This document shows positions 1 through 39,189 of a stretch of 64,000 nt of DNA, piece by piece. Source of the stretch: Istiophorus platypterus (lineage: Eukaryota; Chordata; Actinopteri; Istiophoriformes; Istiophoridae); assembly GCA_016859345.1 (NCBI GenBank), contig CM029134.1, positions 13,768,060-13,832,059 of the forward strand, written 5' to 3'. Made by a program: the position numbers and the translations under genes. The notes under the pieces were generated by a model. The model searched no databases. It saw only the letters and a list, made by a program, of their open reading frames with translations, and was not told the DNA's origin. Within the stretch, counting starts at the first letter, position 1, and each line of letters opens with the position of its first letter.

Positions 1-839
1 CATTAACAATTACACCTACATATGGACTGTCAGATCTCAGTGTTTAATGTGAATTAACTCTCTTTATCCTTGTTGAAGGGATTCTCAGTTTATCCTCAGT
101 TATGTAATATTCTTTATCTGTTGTCCCCTGACTGATTGCTACCTTTTTGTCCAATCTCTCCCACTCTCTCTTTGCATTAAAACAGACCATTTAAACAATA
201 CACAATTTATATCCCAAACTGGTTTATTTTATACTGTTTCTTTGAATTAATATAAGGGAATCATAATACCACATTTGCTGTGGGTGTGTGTATACTTCTT
301 TGGGGCAAATTACACGCAGTTAGTGCATCCTCTCGAAATGGAAGTGTAGCATTATTGCATTATAACTGTAGAAATTGGACCAGACATTGCCGAGCATATA
401 CTTCACAGAAAAGATGGATCAAAATAAACAGCTCTTGTGGGCCATGAAAATCACAGAAGAGTTGACACAGCTTCCATGTTCCACTTCTAAATTCAAAGTG
501 GCTTCCCAGTTTTACAGTGCAATTGTATTAGGATACTGTTGCATAAATAATGCAGCTATTCATTTATTTACAGTTTGATCAGTCCAAATCACAACTGCTA
601 CAACTGTTAACCAATATGTGATCATATAGTGCGATGTTTTAAAGATCTGGGGGTCAATCTCTGTTTTTTGTGAAGCTTGTTCAACATGCTGCATACCCCT
701 CCGTCCATGAGAAGCAGTATTTTCATCAGCCCCGTCATGGACTGTTTCACTTATTTTCATTCCCATGCCCCTTTAATAAATGATTACAATACTGACACAG
801 TGCAAGAGGCATAACACTTTAGTGTCCCTATGTGTTACA

Positions 840-879
<40 letters not shown>

Positions 880-3800
880 TTATGCACAGCTTTAGACATC
901 CCATTTATCATCACCAAACAGTGTACATGCATCAGATTCCTGGGTCTTCAGTGGTGAGACCGTCTATCACAGTAAAGTATCAAATTCTCAGCCAAATCAA
1001 GTAAACCTGTCTGTTTTTATTTAGGCATTTTCCTAAAAATAAGCTTTGAAGTTTTTAAAATGAAAAGATACATTTCTATTCCCCGATGGCTCATTTCCCA
1101 GTAGGAAATGATTTGCAAAATTCAAATAAGGCCAGTTTAAGGACGGAAATTAATCAAACTTGATTTAAGATAGAGAAAAGTCAAGAGGAAAGGATTCAAC
1201 TTATATAAACATTTTCACTTAAAAGACATATTATGATTAAAACTCTATGGAGAAAAAAAATGAGCATGTTGTTAATTGTATAGTTGTATGGCCTAGTCAT
1301 TTTATGCATTGGGGTATTTCCCACTAAGGAACATTGTACACTGTAATGGTTTGGCAGGTACATTTTAGTCAATGTTTATTTAGTAGTATTTTCCATGATC
1401 AAAAAAAATCTTTGAAGTAAAAGTGCATTTTTTTTGCTCACTTTAGTTGTAACAGAGATATTTCCACAACTTTTTACAACATCAACCTTGAATGAGCAGA
1501 AATTGAATAAAGTTTAATTTTGTAAACTATCATGAGCTTTGGGATTTAAGGCAATGCCAGTGTAAAGGAGTTTCAAATTCTATTTGTAGAAATTTTACAC
1601 TAAGTAAAATTTGGAGATCTTTTTATGACAGATTTTCGAAAAAGGTTGTATTGTAAAAGGATTATACAAGATTTCTGTCTCCATTTAATTACTCAGGGGT
1701 TTTGGATAGTCCTTAAGTACGCAGAATTACTGAAATAAAACTTTATTTCTTAAAAAAGTAAATATACCAACCATTTCGCCTGAAATTTTTACCCGGTCTT
1801 ATTGATTGGAGTTCATCCACAAAACATCAAACAATTGGAAGTTGAGAGGAAGCCTTTGTTGGTGGCACAAAAAAGAAATCAGAGCAAATTTCCTAGACCT
1901 TAGAAGGAACACATGCCCCACATTTTTTCTGTCTTGCAAGTTTCTTTGGCCTATTTCAGCTCAGATTTCTATTTCCTCTCCCATTCCCCTCCCATTTTTT
2001 TTACTCTCTCTCCTTATCTGTGACAAAAACAATTTTCCTCCACTATCTAAGAAAACCAGAGCACTACTGAAATAAAAGGAGTTTCTGCATTTTTGTTAAA
2101 TATGAAAACATTGTATTTGCCTGATGTATTTGTATGTGCATAATGTTATTCTTTGACTTTGTTTTTTATTGCTGTGCTCATCTTTAAATCTGTCAGTCTT
2201 TTGCTATAATTACAAGTAAGTAACGACCGTTTAAACTTTTTATTCCAGGTTTCTTTGTATTATCCTCATTAGCGCCAATAAAACAGCCTATGCTCTGTTT
2301 GAACTTGTTAAAACGTGGGTGGACTTTAACAGGCTTGGAACTATCCCAGTATGTTACATTTACTTGGATTTAATTTTATCTGGGATAATGCTCTAAATGC
2401 CATAATGCATCTAATTTCAATTTATCCACCACATGGAATCTACGAGGCTTAGTTGTTATTGTATCATATGATATACGGTATAGATTCTGTGGCGAACATT
2501 CCAGATGAATAGATGAACCACTGGTTTCTTCCAAACTGAACCAAGTACTCCCCTGAGCCTGTTATACAGAGAATAAGTAGACCTTTATTAGCATACAGCC
2601 AAAAATTGACATGTGGAATGACAGAGAAAGACAACAAACAAACAGGTGGCTAGGAGGTGGAAGTAGAACTTAACACGTTAACTACTTTGTTGTATGAAGC
2701 AGTCACTTGGCTCCCTCTACAAAACACAGGCAAAACCTACTGAAAACTAGGACCTTTTATAAATCTACAGTATATTCTCCAGTGATGTGGTGGAGGATGG
2801 AGCTGAGAAGGTTTCCTCTTGCTAGTGAGCCTCAAGCCATTGTCTGTGGTGTCAGGCATTCAAAAGTCACATCACTCTTCATCCCCAGTCTTTCAAGGGA
2901 ACACACAAGTGTTTTTACAGCAGTTAGACAACTTATTTTTCAAAACTATTGCAACTACTTGACCTGTGTTCTACTGATAAATTAAAGACTCGTATGTGTA
3001 GTGTCAGACCACTTAGTTAAGAGATGTACTTTACAGTTAACATAGAGTATTTGATCTGTACTTTAGAAAGACAGCTGTGTGTTCTGTGCTACTGGTCAAC
3101 AACCAGTACATACCAGTCAACAAAGTGCTTTTAATCTGATATACTGGATTTTTTCATTATTACACCTCCCTAAACTGTTGACTACTGGATAAACAGGCTA
3201 GACAAAGTGAAAAGTGATCCTAAAAGAGCATTCCTATATCGATGAACAAAAAGATAGCTCTACACATGTGTCAACGCAATAAAGTTCTTTCCATTGCTAT
3301 GCTGATCGCAGTAAAACTGAAAAACGATGAAATTCACAGTGAAACATCTCATTTTAGTAACTAACCTAGCATCATTACAGTGATGGTACATCATCAGAAA
3401 AAAAGTCTGTGACATCCTCATCAAGACTTCAGGAAATGAGCAGTCGGTGTACGAGCTCAGACTGAGGTGATATTTATACATTTGTATGTGTAGATTTGTA
3501 CATATGGGTTAACAACTGAGAGCTGAGATGACTGAAGTGAACTAGAGAAGGGGCAGTGAGGTGGACTGCGGTGCTACATGTGTCACTGTGCAGTAAATTA
3601 AGTTGGGTTTCAAACAACTGGTGCAGATACAATGATAATATTTACACTGTTTCAGGGTAAAGACAACCATATCATCTTTCCCTCATTTATCTCTTACTCA
3701 ATGTAAAAAATCTTTACAGTGCACCCATCTACTGCCCCAGTGATTCCCAACCTTTTGCCTCTAGTCTCCCCAGGTGCCTTTGCTTTCTAGTCTGCATGTC

Positions 3801-4218
3801 CAACATATTTTCCTCCCCTAGATATTAAAAATTTGTCTCCACCATCAAGACAGAGTGGTACAATAAATTGAAATTTATTTTCGTAATTATGAATTTGCTA
3901 ATGAAAAATTATGATGTGTCTATGAAATTAATTGCTCATCATTAATCAGTGTTTTGTTTCCTAATTGGTTCATTGACTACATGATTCAAACACAAGGCTC
4001 TACACGTTTGCACTGTTTCTGAAGAAACTATCATTTTTTCTCATAAAACACTGGGCGGGACACCTCCACCACACCAATTTGGTGTCCAGACTGTAGGTTG
4101 GGGACCACATGCAGTACTGCACTCCTTCCCTTCCCCTTCCACTTTCTCACTTAACCCTTTCTTTATCCCTCTTTATTTTGCACTTTCTTCGATCCCTCTC
4201 TCCCGCTGCTGAAACCGG
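1..4218. other. 3' flank of chrna8, no gene seen
   Basis: AT-rich DNA. Short open stretches here have no splice context or protein-like composition. Part of 3,880-4,218 may be chrna8 3' untranslated region; AATAAA in chrna8 sense occurs at about 3882 and 4172. Confidence 0.6.
836..874. repeat. (CA)n microsatellite
   Basis: About 19 near-perfect CA units with one T interruption. Confidence 0.95.
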
Positions 4219-32194
<27,976 letters not shown>

Positions 32195-32343
32195 CCTGGC
32201 ACGGCTCAGTGGGCTCCGCTGGCCCCCGGCAGCGGGCTGTCTGTGTCGGCTACACAGGTCTATCTGCTCGGACTCGGCGGCGGTGGTGTGAACATGGGGC
32301 TGGAGAGGGAGACAAAGGAGGACCGAGGCGATCTGAGTGGGAT

Positions 32344-32427
32344 AAAAGAAAGAAAGAAGAGGAGAGAAGAGGAGAGAAGAGAAGAGAAGAGAAGAGAAGA
32401 GAAGAGAAGAGAAGAGAAGAGAAGAGA
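32344..32427. repeat. (GAGAA)n purine tract upstream of chrna8
   Basis: An 84-base homopurine stretch that becomes perfect GAGAA/AGAGA units toward its high-coordinate end. It lies 150-233 bases upstream of the chrna8 ATG; in chrna8 sense it is (TTCTC)n. Confidence 0.95.
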
Positions 32428-32429
32428 CT

Positions 32430-32570
32430 GACAGACCAGGAGGAGCGTGGGGCTCAGGTCGGCGCGCTCGCGATGCTTCCGAAACACATTCCCTCACAAA
32501 CACACGGGCGCGCGCGTCGGAGACGTGGCTCCTTCACGCGCCCGGGTTGGAGGGTTGTTGCAAGGTATTG
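32430..32570 (-). promoter_or_regulatory. CpG-rich upstream region of chrna8
   Basis: CpG-dense stretch (GGCGCGCTCGCG, GGGCGCGCGCGTCGG, CACGCGCCCGGG) in an otherwise AT-rich, CpG-poor window. It lies 240-370 bases upstream of the chrna8 ATG. It is probably part of the promoter or 5' untranslated region; no start site can be fixed from sequence. Confidence 0.5.
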
Positions 32571-32573
32571 AAA

Positions 32574-32592
32574 TGTGTGTGTGTGTGTGTGT

Positions 32593-32625
<33 letters not shown>

Positions 32626-32627
32626 GG
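32574..32627. repeat. (TG)n microsatellite
   Basis: About 26 TG units with one C interruption, upstream of chrna8. Confidence 0.95.
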
Positions 32628-33128
32628 CCCCCTGATTTGCTTTAGGTGTCCATAGGCTACAATGATTCTCCTAATGAATACATAATAAATATTTTTAGTG
32701 CATCTATGGATGAAAGTTTATATTTATTATCAGCGTTGTTAGATTCTTGCCGTAGCTTTATATTGACTGTACAGACATGATTGTTGTCTCCATCTAGCTC
32801 CTTGAGCATGTGTATTTTTCCAAAACGCCAAATTAGTCCTGACGGTGCAGTGAGTTCTCTCCCTTATGTAACTCAGCCTACTTTTAAAAATCACTGTATA
32901 TGACTGACTTTGTAATCGTTGCAGTTCCCTTAGTGTTACGGAGCCTTTTTTTTTGTGTCTTTGAACTCGTGTTTTTGGTTTTCAGGCACTACTTTTACCG
33001 CTTTAGCCGTCGGCTCGAAAGCTCCGGTAAAAGCCGCTCAACATCACCGGCGCAGCACCTTAGCTGGCAACCGGCTGGTGAGGCGGCAGTGGAGCTGTTA
33101 CACCGAAACAGAGCGAGAAAGGGAGAGT

Positions 33129-33157
33129 GAAAAAACAAACAAACAAACAAACAAACA
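33129..33157. repeat. (AAAC)n tetranucleotide repeat
   Basis: About 6 units. Confidence 0.9.
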
Positions 33158-33532
33158 GTAAAAAACACTTCTCCAAAATGAACCTTAATGTTGCTCCGTG
33201 CGTAAATGAGCGACTGTTTGCCAACACGATCGAGATGCCAACTTTATAAATCGACAGTAATTCGGTGTTTGCCTTGAAGGAGACACTCTTCACCCGTCCC
33301 ACCGTTTCCCTCGTCCCCACGGCCCCGGACCGTCGCCCCTGAACCCGATTCCCCACCTCCCGGGGAGAGGTTACAAAGAGGCTCGTCCACTGCGCTTTTG
33401 TCGCGTTTGTCTCCTTTGCGGACCGGCCCTGGCTCATGATCAGATGACCTATTTATTCCAGTGCATAAATAATTTTAATGGGAAATAGGATGAGGGGGGC
33501 ACTGCACATTTCTCCAAACGCTCCCGCCGCAT

Positions 33533-33556
33533 GTCTGTCTGTCTGTCTGTCTGTCT
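33533..33556. repeat. (GTCT)n tetranucleotide repeat
   Basis: Six perfect units. Confidence 0.9.
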
Positions 33557-35440
33557 TTCGGCCTCACTCCGTCCCCTCTAACCCGGACAGGGGCGCATCG
33601 TCTAAGGAGCCTTCCCGTGGCCAAGGTTTCTGACCAGCTCCCGCTATTTTACACGCCCCACGTGTTTGTCTCTCGTGGAGCTCCATCAGAGAGGTTTTAC
33701 GCTGTTGGATGTGATTTGCTACAGAATCCCCGCATCTGTCTGTGCCGCTGGTTTGGCCAACAGCCGCAGTGGGGCTCAGTGAAACCTCTGATCACAACCT
33801 CCATCCTTGCGCTTGCTCTCACGGGAAACACTTCTAGTCAGTAAAACGGCAGCTGCGTTAAATTAATCCTGATTTCGCTTGGTGCCATTGCATTGGGCTA
33901 AACGTGAACTCAAAGCTAAATGTTTGGTGTAACTTTACCAAGATTTAATGAAGAACTGAAATCACCAGCAGAAATACAATGATATCAGCAGGTGTATCAG
34001 TAAAAAAAAAAAAGTGAAATGATGTGAGGAAAGTTCTTTTTCAACTTCACATAACATAACCACCAGTGGCCATACAAAAAAATACTGCTCAGAAGTTAAA
34101 CTGATGTTGAAATCAAACATCAGTACATGACAGAAGTCGTCTTAATGTTCATTAACAATGAAGTCAGGCTTAATATAAACTTTGATCAAACTGATCTTGC
34201 AGCTCATGGTAAGAAATGACTTGGGATTTGTTTTGTAGTTCATGACAAAATGACATTTAGAACAAGACAATGTCAAATTGAGTTTAAAACTGAAAAAGGG
34301 GCTTTGAAGAACAAAAGTATGACAGCATTAGATGTAAAATCTGAAGGTGGTTAGTTTGCATTGTATTATAACTGCTATAGGATGTACTTCTGAATATGCA
34401 CACAGAATACTGACATTTTTTGTGTCTGTTTTCACAGCGAGTCTGTGTATATGCATCATAAATATATATCTTTTTCTCTCCATGTGATGCATCATATTGC
34501 ACTTTTTAAAAATTTCTTCCCTGGGTGGAGGGTTTGCAAACACTAGCAAATGCTGTTAAACACTACAGAAAAGACTGTACACATGTGCAAACACAACAAA
34601 AAAAAAAAACATCTCTCTCCTCAAAAGTCAGAAACCCCCCATCAGCCAGTGTGTTAACTGCTGGGATTCTGTGCCCTTTGAGCCAAACATCACAGACACA
34701 GAGACAGAAATTTCCTTAAAACTGAGCCCTCAGTTCTGTTTAAAAACATATTTGACAATTATCAGTTAAAATAACACAGCGAAGATACTCAGCAAGACCA
34801 TAGAGATTTAGCACCTTGCTATTCAAACCCTGTTTATTTAAACATCAAGGATCTGAGAGGAAGTATGATACTTGATTCAGTAAAATCTTCAAAGTCCTGA
34901 GCTGCGGATTTTGAACCTCTCGGTGCTGAATCTAAAATCTGGCCGCTCTTCTCTGACTTAGGACGGAGAGGGAATCTGCATCACGGTCTAGCACTTTTAA
35001 ATGCACCGATCCACTGATAGGAGGTGAACAATAGCAGAGAGGAAAGACTAAGTGTGGCAATGAGTGCAGAGGGAGACCAGAGGGAGCTGTTAATTCTCTA
35101 TCTTTTATAAATGAGAGGTGTTCTGCTAATGGACACAAATGTTGTGGAGCTACCACCACTTCCTTCCTTCTTCTCTCTTTGTCTTTTTTTTTCTTCTACA
35201 ACTTTGAACAAACCCTAGAAAACAGACAGTTGCTGACAAAGGAGATGGAGCGACAGTATTTCCGCTCCCGGCATTCACGGATGTACGTCAACACCATCCC
35301 GGATGTTTCAGGATCAATTTTAATCGACACTCCTTCAAAAATGTGTGTGAAAGTTTCAATCCCGTATTTTGTTAAACCTCTCTCTCACACCCTTTTGCTG
35401 TTTCTACATTAAATATTTGAATTATTCACCTGTCCCAGCA

Positions 35441-35520
35441 GGGTGCATATGTCTGCGTATGTCTGCATATGTCTGCGTATGTGTGTGTATGTGTGCGTAT
35501 GTGTGTGTATGTGTGCATGA
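35441..35520. repeat. 10-base tandem repeat, 8 units
   Basis: Units of the form GTSTGYRTAT repeat with exactly 10-base spacing, for example GTCTGCGTAT, GTCTGCATAT, GTGTGCGTAT. Confidence 0.85.
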
Positions 35521-37385
35521 TAGAATGGGGTCAACTGATTTTTTTTTTTTTTGTCTGAGTTGCTACCTTTGATGTGTGGGAGATGCAAAATAGCTTTTTT
35601 CTGTGACAGAGAGCACAGAGGAGTGTCTGTATGTGTCCGTATATTTGTGAATCTGCATTTCTGTGTGTGCGTGCGAGTGTACATTTTATGTGTGTCTGTG
35701 TTTAAAATTATTCATACTCATACTCGTCAGTTGGGATCCTTTCAGAAATATGTGCATGTGGCAGGTTTTTAGCCAATTAGGTTTTGAAAAATGATCAGAG
35801 CAACAAATCTCCAATGCATGTGGCTTTTAGATACTTAGATACATGATGAAGTGCATCTTGGTCCTCCTCCGTTGTCCTGCTGCCAGCCAGACATTTGTCT
35901 CTGTTACACTGTGCAGGTGGTGACTCAGTTTATTATGGGATATCAAAGAAAGGTCAGACCTCTCACATACACTTAGGAGTTTACTGTGGATAAGGTCATC
36001 AGTGCACTCAAGGGTAAAAACACAGCAAATAGAGATATAGATAGTTTTTTATTTTCTGGGTGGATGCTGTGCATCAGTGAAAAGTCACATGTTCAGAGAA
36101 GGGCCACGCAAGTACATGCAAAGTGACACTGTCACAAGTACATGAACAGAGACACTGTCACATATTCATATACTGTACAAATACTTACATATGCCTAGGT
36201 TCATAAATAGAAAAGGTGTAAATTATTAATGTCCTTTATTCTGTCATTGTCTCTGTGCACCCACCTTTATTCTCAGTTCAGCTTTTAGATGGTCATTTTC
36301 CTGTGGCTTCATCTGTGTTTGAGCGAGAGTTTAAATATTGCATCACATTATGAAATTCATCTTAAATCTCTTGATTTGATTTAATGCAGCACCGTAAAAA
36401 GTAGACATCAAAATGAATACTCTTGGGGCCTGCTTTGAATTGTTTGAGTTATTAGCAAACCTCAAAAGACTCAAAAAGCAGGCTTTAAAAATCCCTTTTC
36501 TTTCCCTAAGGTAATGCTACCTTGTGTACAATTCCACCTCCTATTAGATGAATCAAATAAGATAGTTTTAAGTAAAGTATTTAGTTTCTGAATATTCAAT
36601 TACTTAATTTATTTCCGCAATTTACTGCACAATATTGTGCAGTGTTTTGTTTTGTTTTTTAAAAGGTAGCTTTGAATGGGTGTACTTTCTTCTATTGATT
36701 CTGTGTATCCATTGACACAGCTTCCAATAAATTCAGAAAAATATTTTTCCCCATTCCTGTCAGATATTAGTTAAGGGCCAGCTGCAGAAACTTTAACTGT
36801 CTACCACCTAAAACTGTTGTTATGTCCCCACCCAGTGGAAGAAATGTTGATGTACCAAAATGATTTCAAAATAATAACGCATCTTACATATCTCAATACT
36901 TCCATGATCACAAAGCATGAACAATATAATATACAATATATTAAAGGACTGAATTGTTTGAAAAATATAATGCAAAACAGCTCTTGTAACAACAACATTA
37001 TACACAACCTTCTGAAAAAAATCAAAAATCTTATTTAAATGGCAAAGTTTAAAACAATTTGAGAGCCATCAATGACAGAACAATAAACCAAAACAGCACA
37101 GCAAAAAACCTAAATAAGCAGTTCATTTGCACATAATGAATTAAACTTTATTCCATTCAGACAATTTACACTGAATAAAGTTTGTAATGATATACATTAT
37201 TGATGTTTTGGAAAAATTAAAACTAGTCAGGAAAAGTATCCAGTTTTACTGGGAAAAAAAATGAGTATTAGGTTTTTGCTATAATCAAGAGTTCTACAGT
37301 GAGTTTGTGTACAGTCCATACAGCGCCATCTTTATGTTGAATCTCACAGCCTGACCTGTACCCGTGGGGAGAACCAAAGAGTGTA

Positions 37386-37386
<1 letters not shown>

Positions 37387-37465
<79 letters not shown>

Positions 37466-37499
37466 TGTGTGTGTCTGTGTGTGTCTGTGTGTGTCTGTG
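37387..37499. repeat. (TG)n compound microsatellite
   Basis: About 37 pure TG units, then four TGTGTGTC units. It ends about 100 bases upstream of the putative first exon of the C3orf85-like gene. Confidence 0.96.
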
Positions 37500-37599
37500 G
37501 ATTGGTCTGTCAGAGCTCCGGCAGCCAGATGCTTGACGCCATTCATTCCTCTGTGGTCCCTGGTAAAAAAGCTGTGAAAGAAGCTCTTGTTCACTCTCA

Positions 37600-37667
37600 C
37601 ATTCAGCTGAGAAATTCTGAGCTCTGAAGACATTTAGCATATCAGCAGCTCACTGCTCACACTGCAG
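37600..37667 (+). other. putative 5' untranslated exon of the C3orf85-like gene
   Basis: The stretch ends in CACACTGCAG|GTAAATC, a strong donor. It lies 198 bases upstream of the TTTTTTTAG|ACATG acceptor that begins the coding exon. The start is undetermined; this is inference from splice signals only. Confidence 0.35.
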
Positions 37668-37865
37668 GTAAATCTCACAATTTCTTTTTCTTCTTAGACA
37701 ATTTTATTGTTTTTACCTCAGTTTCTGGGCCACTTATTTATAGAGCTATTTGACATCTTGGAGAAGAAACCAGCAGAGAATTTTTTTGAGAAATTATATA
37801 ATGCAGTTATGAATGTATATCTGTATATTCTGATATAATTAATATTCATGACTTTTATTTTTTAG

Positions 37866-37901
37866 ACATGAAGGCCATGGTCCTGTTTGCTCTTTTGAGT
37901 G
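37866..37901 (+). CDS. C3orf85: C3orf85-like exon with start codon and signal peptide
   Basis: The acceptor is TTTTTTTAG|AC, ATG at 37868. It encodes MKAMVLFALLS plus one base of Gly. The donor is AGTG|GTATGT. Confidence 0.6.
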
Positions 37902-38948
37902 GTATGTTTCGCAGTTTCATGGATAACTACATGTTCATGAATGAAAAGTTTGACTATGGTTTTCACTTCCACCCTTTTCATCAGTGATCCACTTTAATCA
38001 TTACATTTTAAGACCTACATGAAAAGAAACTTGATTATTTAAAATCAAAACTCCATTACTTTTAATTTATAGTCTTCAACCCTAGGAATCATTTTGTGTT
38101 GATGGTATTTGGTCTTTCTTTTTTTTTTAATAGTTCAATATTACTAACAATGTGTTTTAGGGGTTTTTGCCGCCCCGTTCATGAAAGAAGAGGAGGCAAA
38201 TTGATTCATCGGGCTGAAGAGACAGACAGGATACTGGGATCCAAATCACTCTCACAACCAGTGGGGTTACACAATTCAAGAACAGGTGACACTGTGCTGC
38301 GTGGTGTGAAAATAAAGAATAAGCTAGTGTGAACGTTTCTTTGACAAAAGCATCCTTCTCCCTCAGGCTAACGAGTACTGGACAGCCCTTCGAACAGATG
38401 CTCAGTACTACATGGACATGAGTAACCTGATGTTTGACCGTTCTGTGGCTGAGTGAGTGCGAAAATCCGCAGGAATTTTTGGCCAATGGGCCTTGAAAGT
38501 ACTTTAAATGATGATGATGTATTTTTGCAATTGAAGGCAGTATTAGTGCCATATTCTTCACACTTTATCGCAGTACCACAGCGACACAAGATGGTATCCG
38601 TCAAGTTCATTACTTGATACCCTTGGATTGTTATATTATGTCCATTGAGGCCAGTTTTTGCCAAATCACTTTATTCTTTCTCAAACAGTGTGCTGCCATT
38701 TGAAGCTGCTAATGTGCAGCTATAAATATTATACCTAAAAACATATAACTTGCTTTTTCATATGTAATTTCTGCTCCTGTGCACTCTTAAGATGCCCCCT
38801 CTTTTAAATGATGTGACTAATTGCATACTCGTTCTGCTACAGTTTTCTGTATCTTTCTGTTATCTGCCTATTTTTTAGTGAAAACAACAGGCTGTATTTG
38901 GAGATGCTGCGCAATGCACGAGCTCACCTGGACAGCCAGACAGGATAG
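37866..38948 (+). CDS. C3orf85: C3orf85-like small secreted protein; conserved frame interrupted by TGA
   Basis: Four coding exons: 37866-37901 (ATG at 37868), 38161-38285, 38367-38452, 38879-38948, with good GT-AG junctions. The frame spans 104 codons. MKAMVLFALLSGVFA is a signal peptide with likely cleavage before APF; FIGLKRQTGYWDPNHSHNQW, ANEYWTALRTDAQYYMDMSN and DENNRLYLEMLRNARAHLDS follow. The order APF - LKRQ - YWDP - QW - ALRTDAQYYMDM is what I recall of the uncharacterised vertebrate protein C3orf85; its function is unknown. In exon 2 codon 26 (38202-38204) is TGA, between EEEAN and FIGLKRQ, although exon frames on both sides agree. It is therefore a pseudogene, a strain-specific null allele, an assembly error or a read-through case. 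The gene converges on chrnb3. Two AATAAA motifs at 39165-39170 and 39182-39187 could end the transcript. Confidence 0.65.
38161..38285 (+). CDS. C3orf85: C3orf85-like exon carrying the in-frame TGA
   Basis: The acceptor is TGTTTTAG|GGG and the donor GAACAG|GTGACA. It encodes GVFAAPFMKEEEAN, then TGA at 38202-38204, then FIGLKRQTGYWDPNHSHNQW and GYTIQEQ. No alternative acceptor or donor in the exon removes the stop while keeping both halves. Confidence 0.6.
38367..38452 (+). CDS. C3orf85: C3orf85-like third coding exon
   Basis: The acceptor is TCCCTCAG|GCT and the donor GCTGA|GTGAGT. It encodes ANEYWTALRTDAQYYMDM then SNLMFDRSVA; this is the segment most like C3orf85. Confidence 0.65.
38879..38948 (+). 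CDS. C3orf85: C3orf85-like last coding exon
   Basis: The acceptor is TTTTTTAG|TGAAAAC. It encodes DENNRLYLEMLRNARAHLDS plus QTG and TAG. An A/G-rich 3' untranslated region follows. Confidence 0.6.
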
Positions 38949-39189
38949 AAGATAGAAAACGAAGAAGAGGAAAACTGAGGAGATGATGAATATCAGTTTT
39001 GCCTTTTAGTATACTGAATCTGTATTAAGACAACATTGAAGTTTAAAATGGTCACAGTTAAAAAGCTGCATAATGCAATTTACTGTACTTGTCACGTTTT
39101 TTTTATGCAGAAAAAATAATCCACATATGAAGGCTCCACTTCCACTGTACATTTTAAAAGCTAAAATAAATTGTAAAAAATAATAAAGT

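Larger units (their letters stand above)
32630..37600. other. intergenic region between chrna8 and the C3orf85-like gene
   Basis: It contains a moderately GC-rich, CpG-containing block at about 33,000-33,600 and simple repeats. Genes on its two sides diverge, so it may hold regulatory sequence for both. No coding exon is supported. Confidence 0.55.

Noticed and set aside
34917..34936. GGTGCTGAA as an RE1 site
   Set aside because: Only one half-site matches; the other half does not.
35179..35412. Plus-strand open frame QLLTKEMERQYFRSRHSRMY...
   Set aside because: It looks somewhat protein-like but has no clear donor, no neighbour exon and no recognised family.
37364..37633. Open frames reading VCVCVC or HTHTHT
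   Set aside because: They are translations of a TG/CA microsatellite; the same holds near 20,100, 27,070 and 31,100.
38202..38204. TGA read as selenocysteine
   Set aside because: The aligned site is not Cys in the homolog I recall and no SECIS-like structure was evident in the 3' region.
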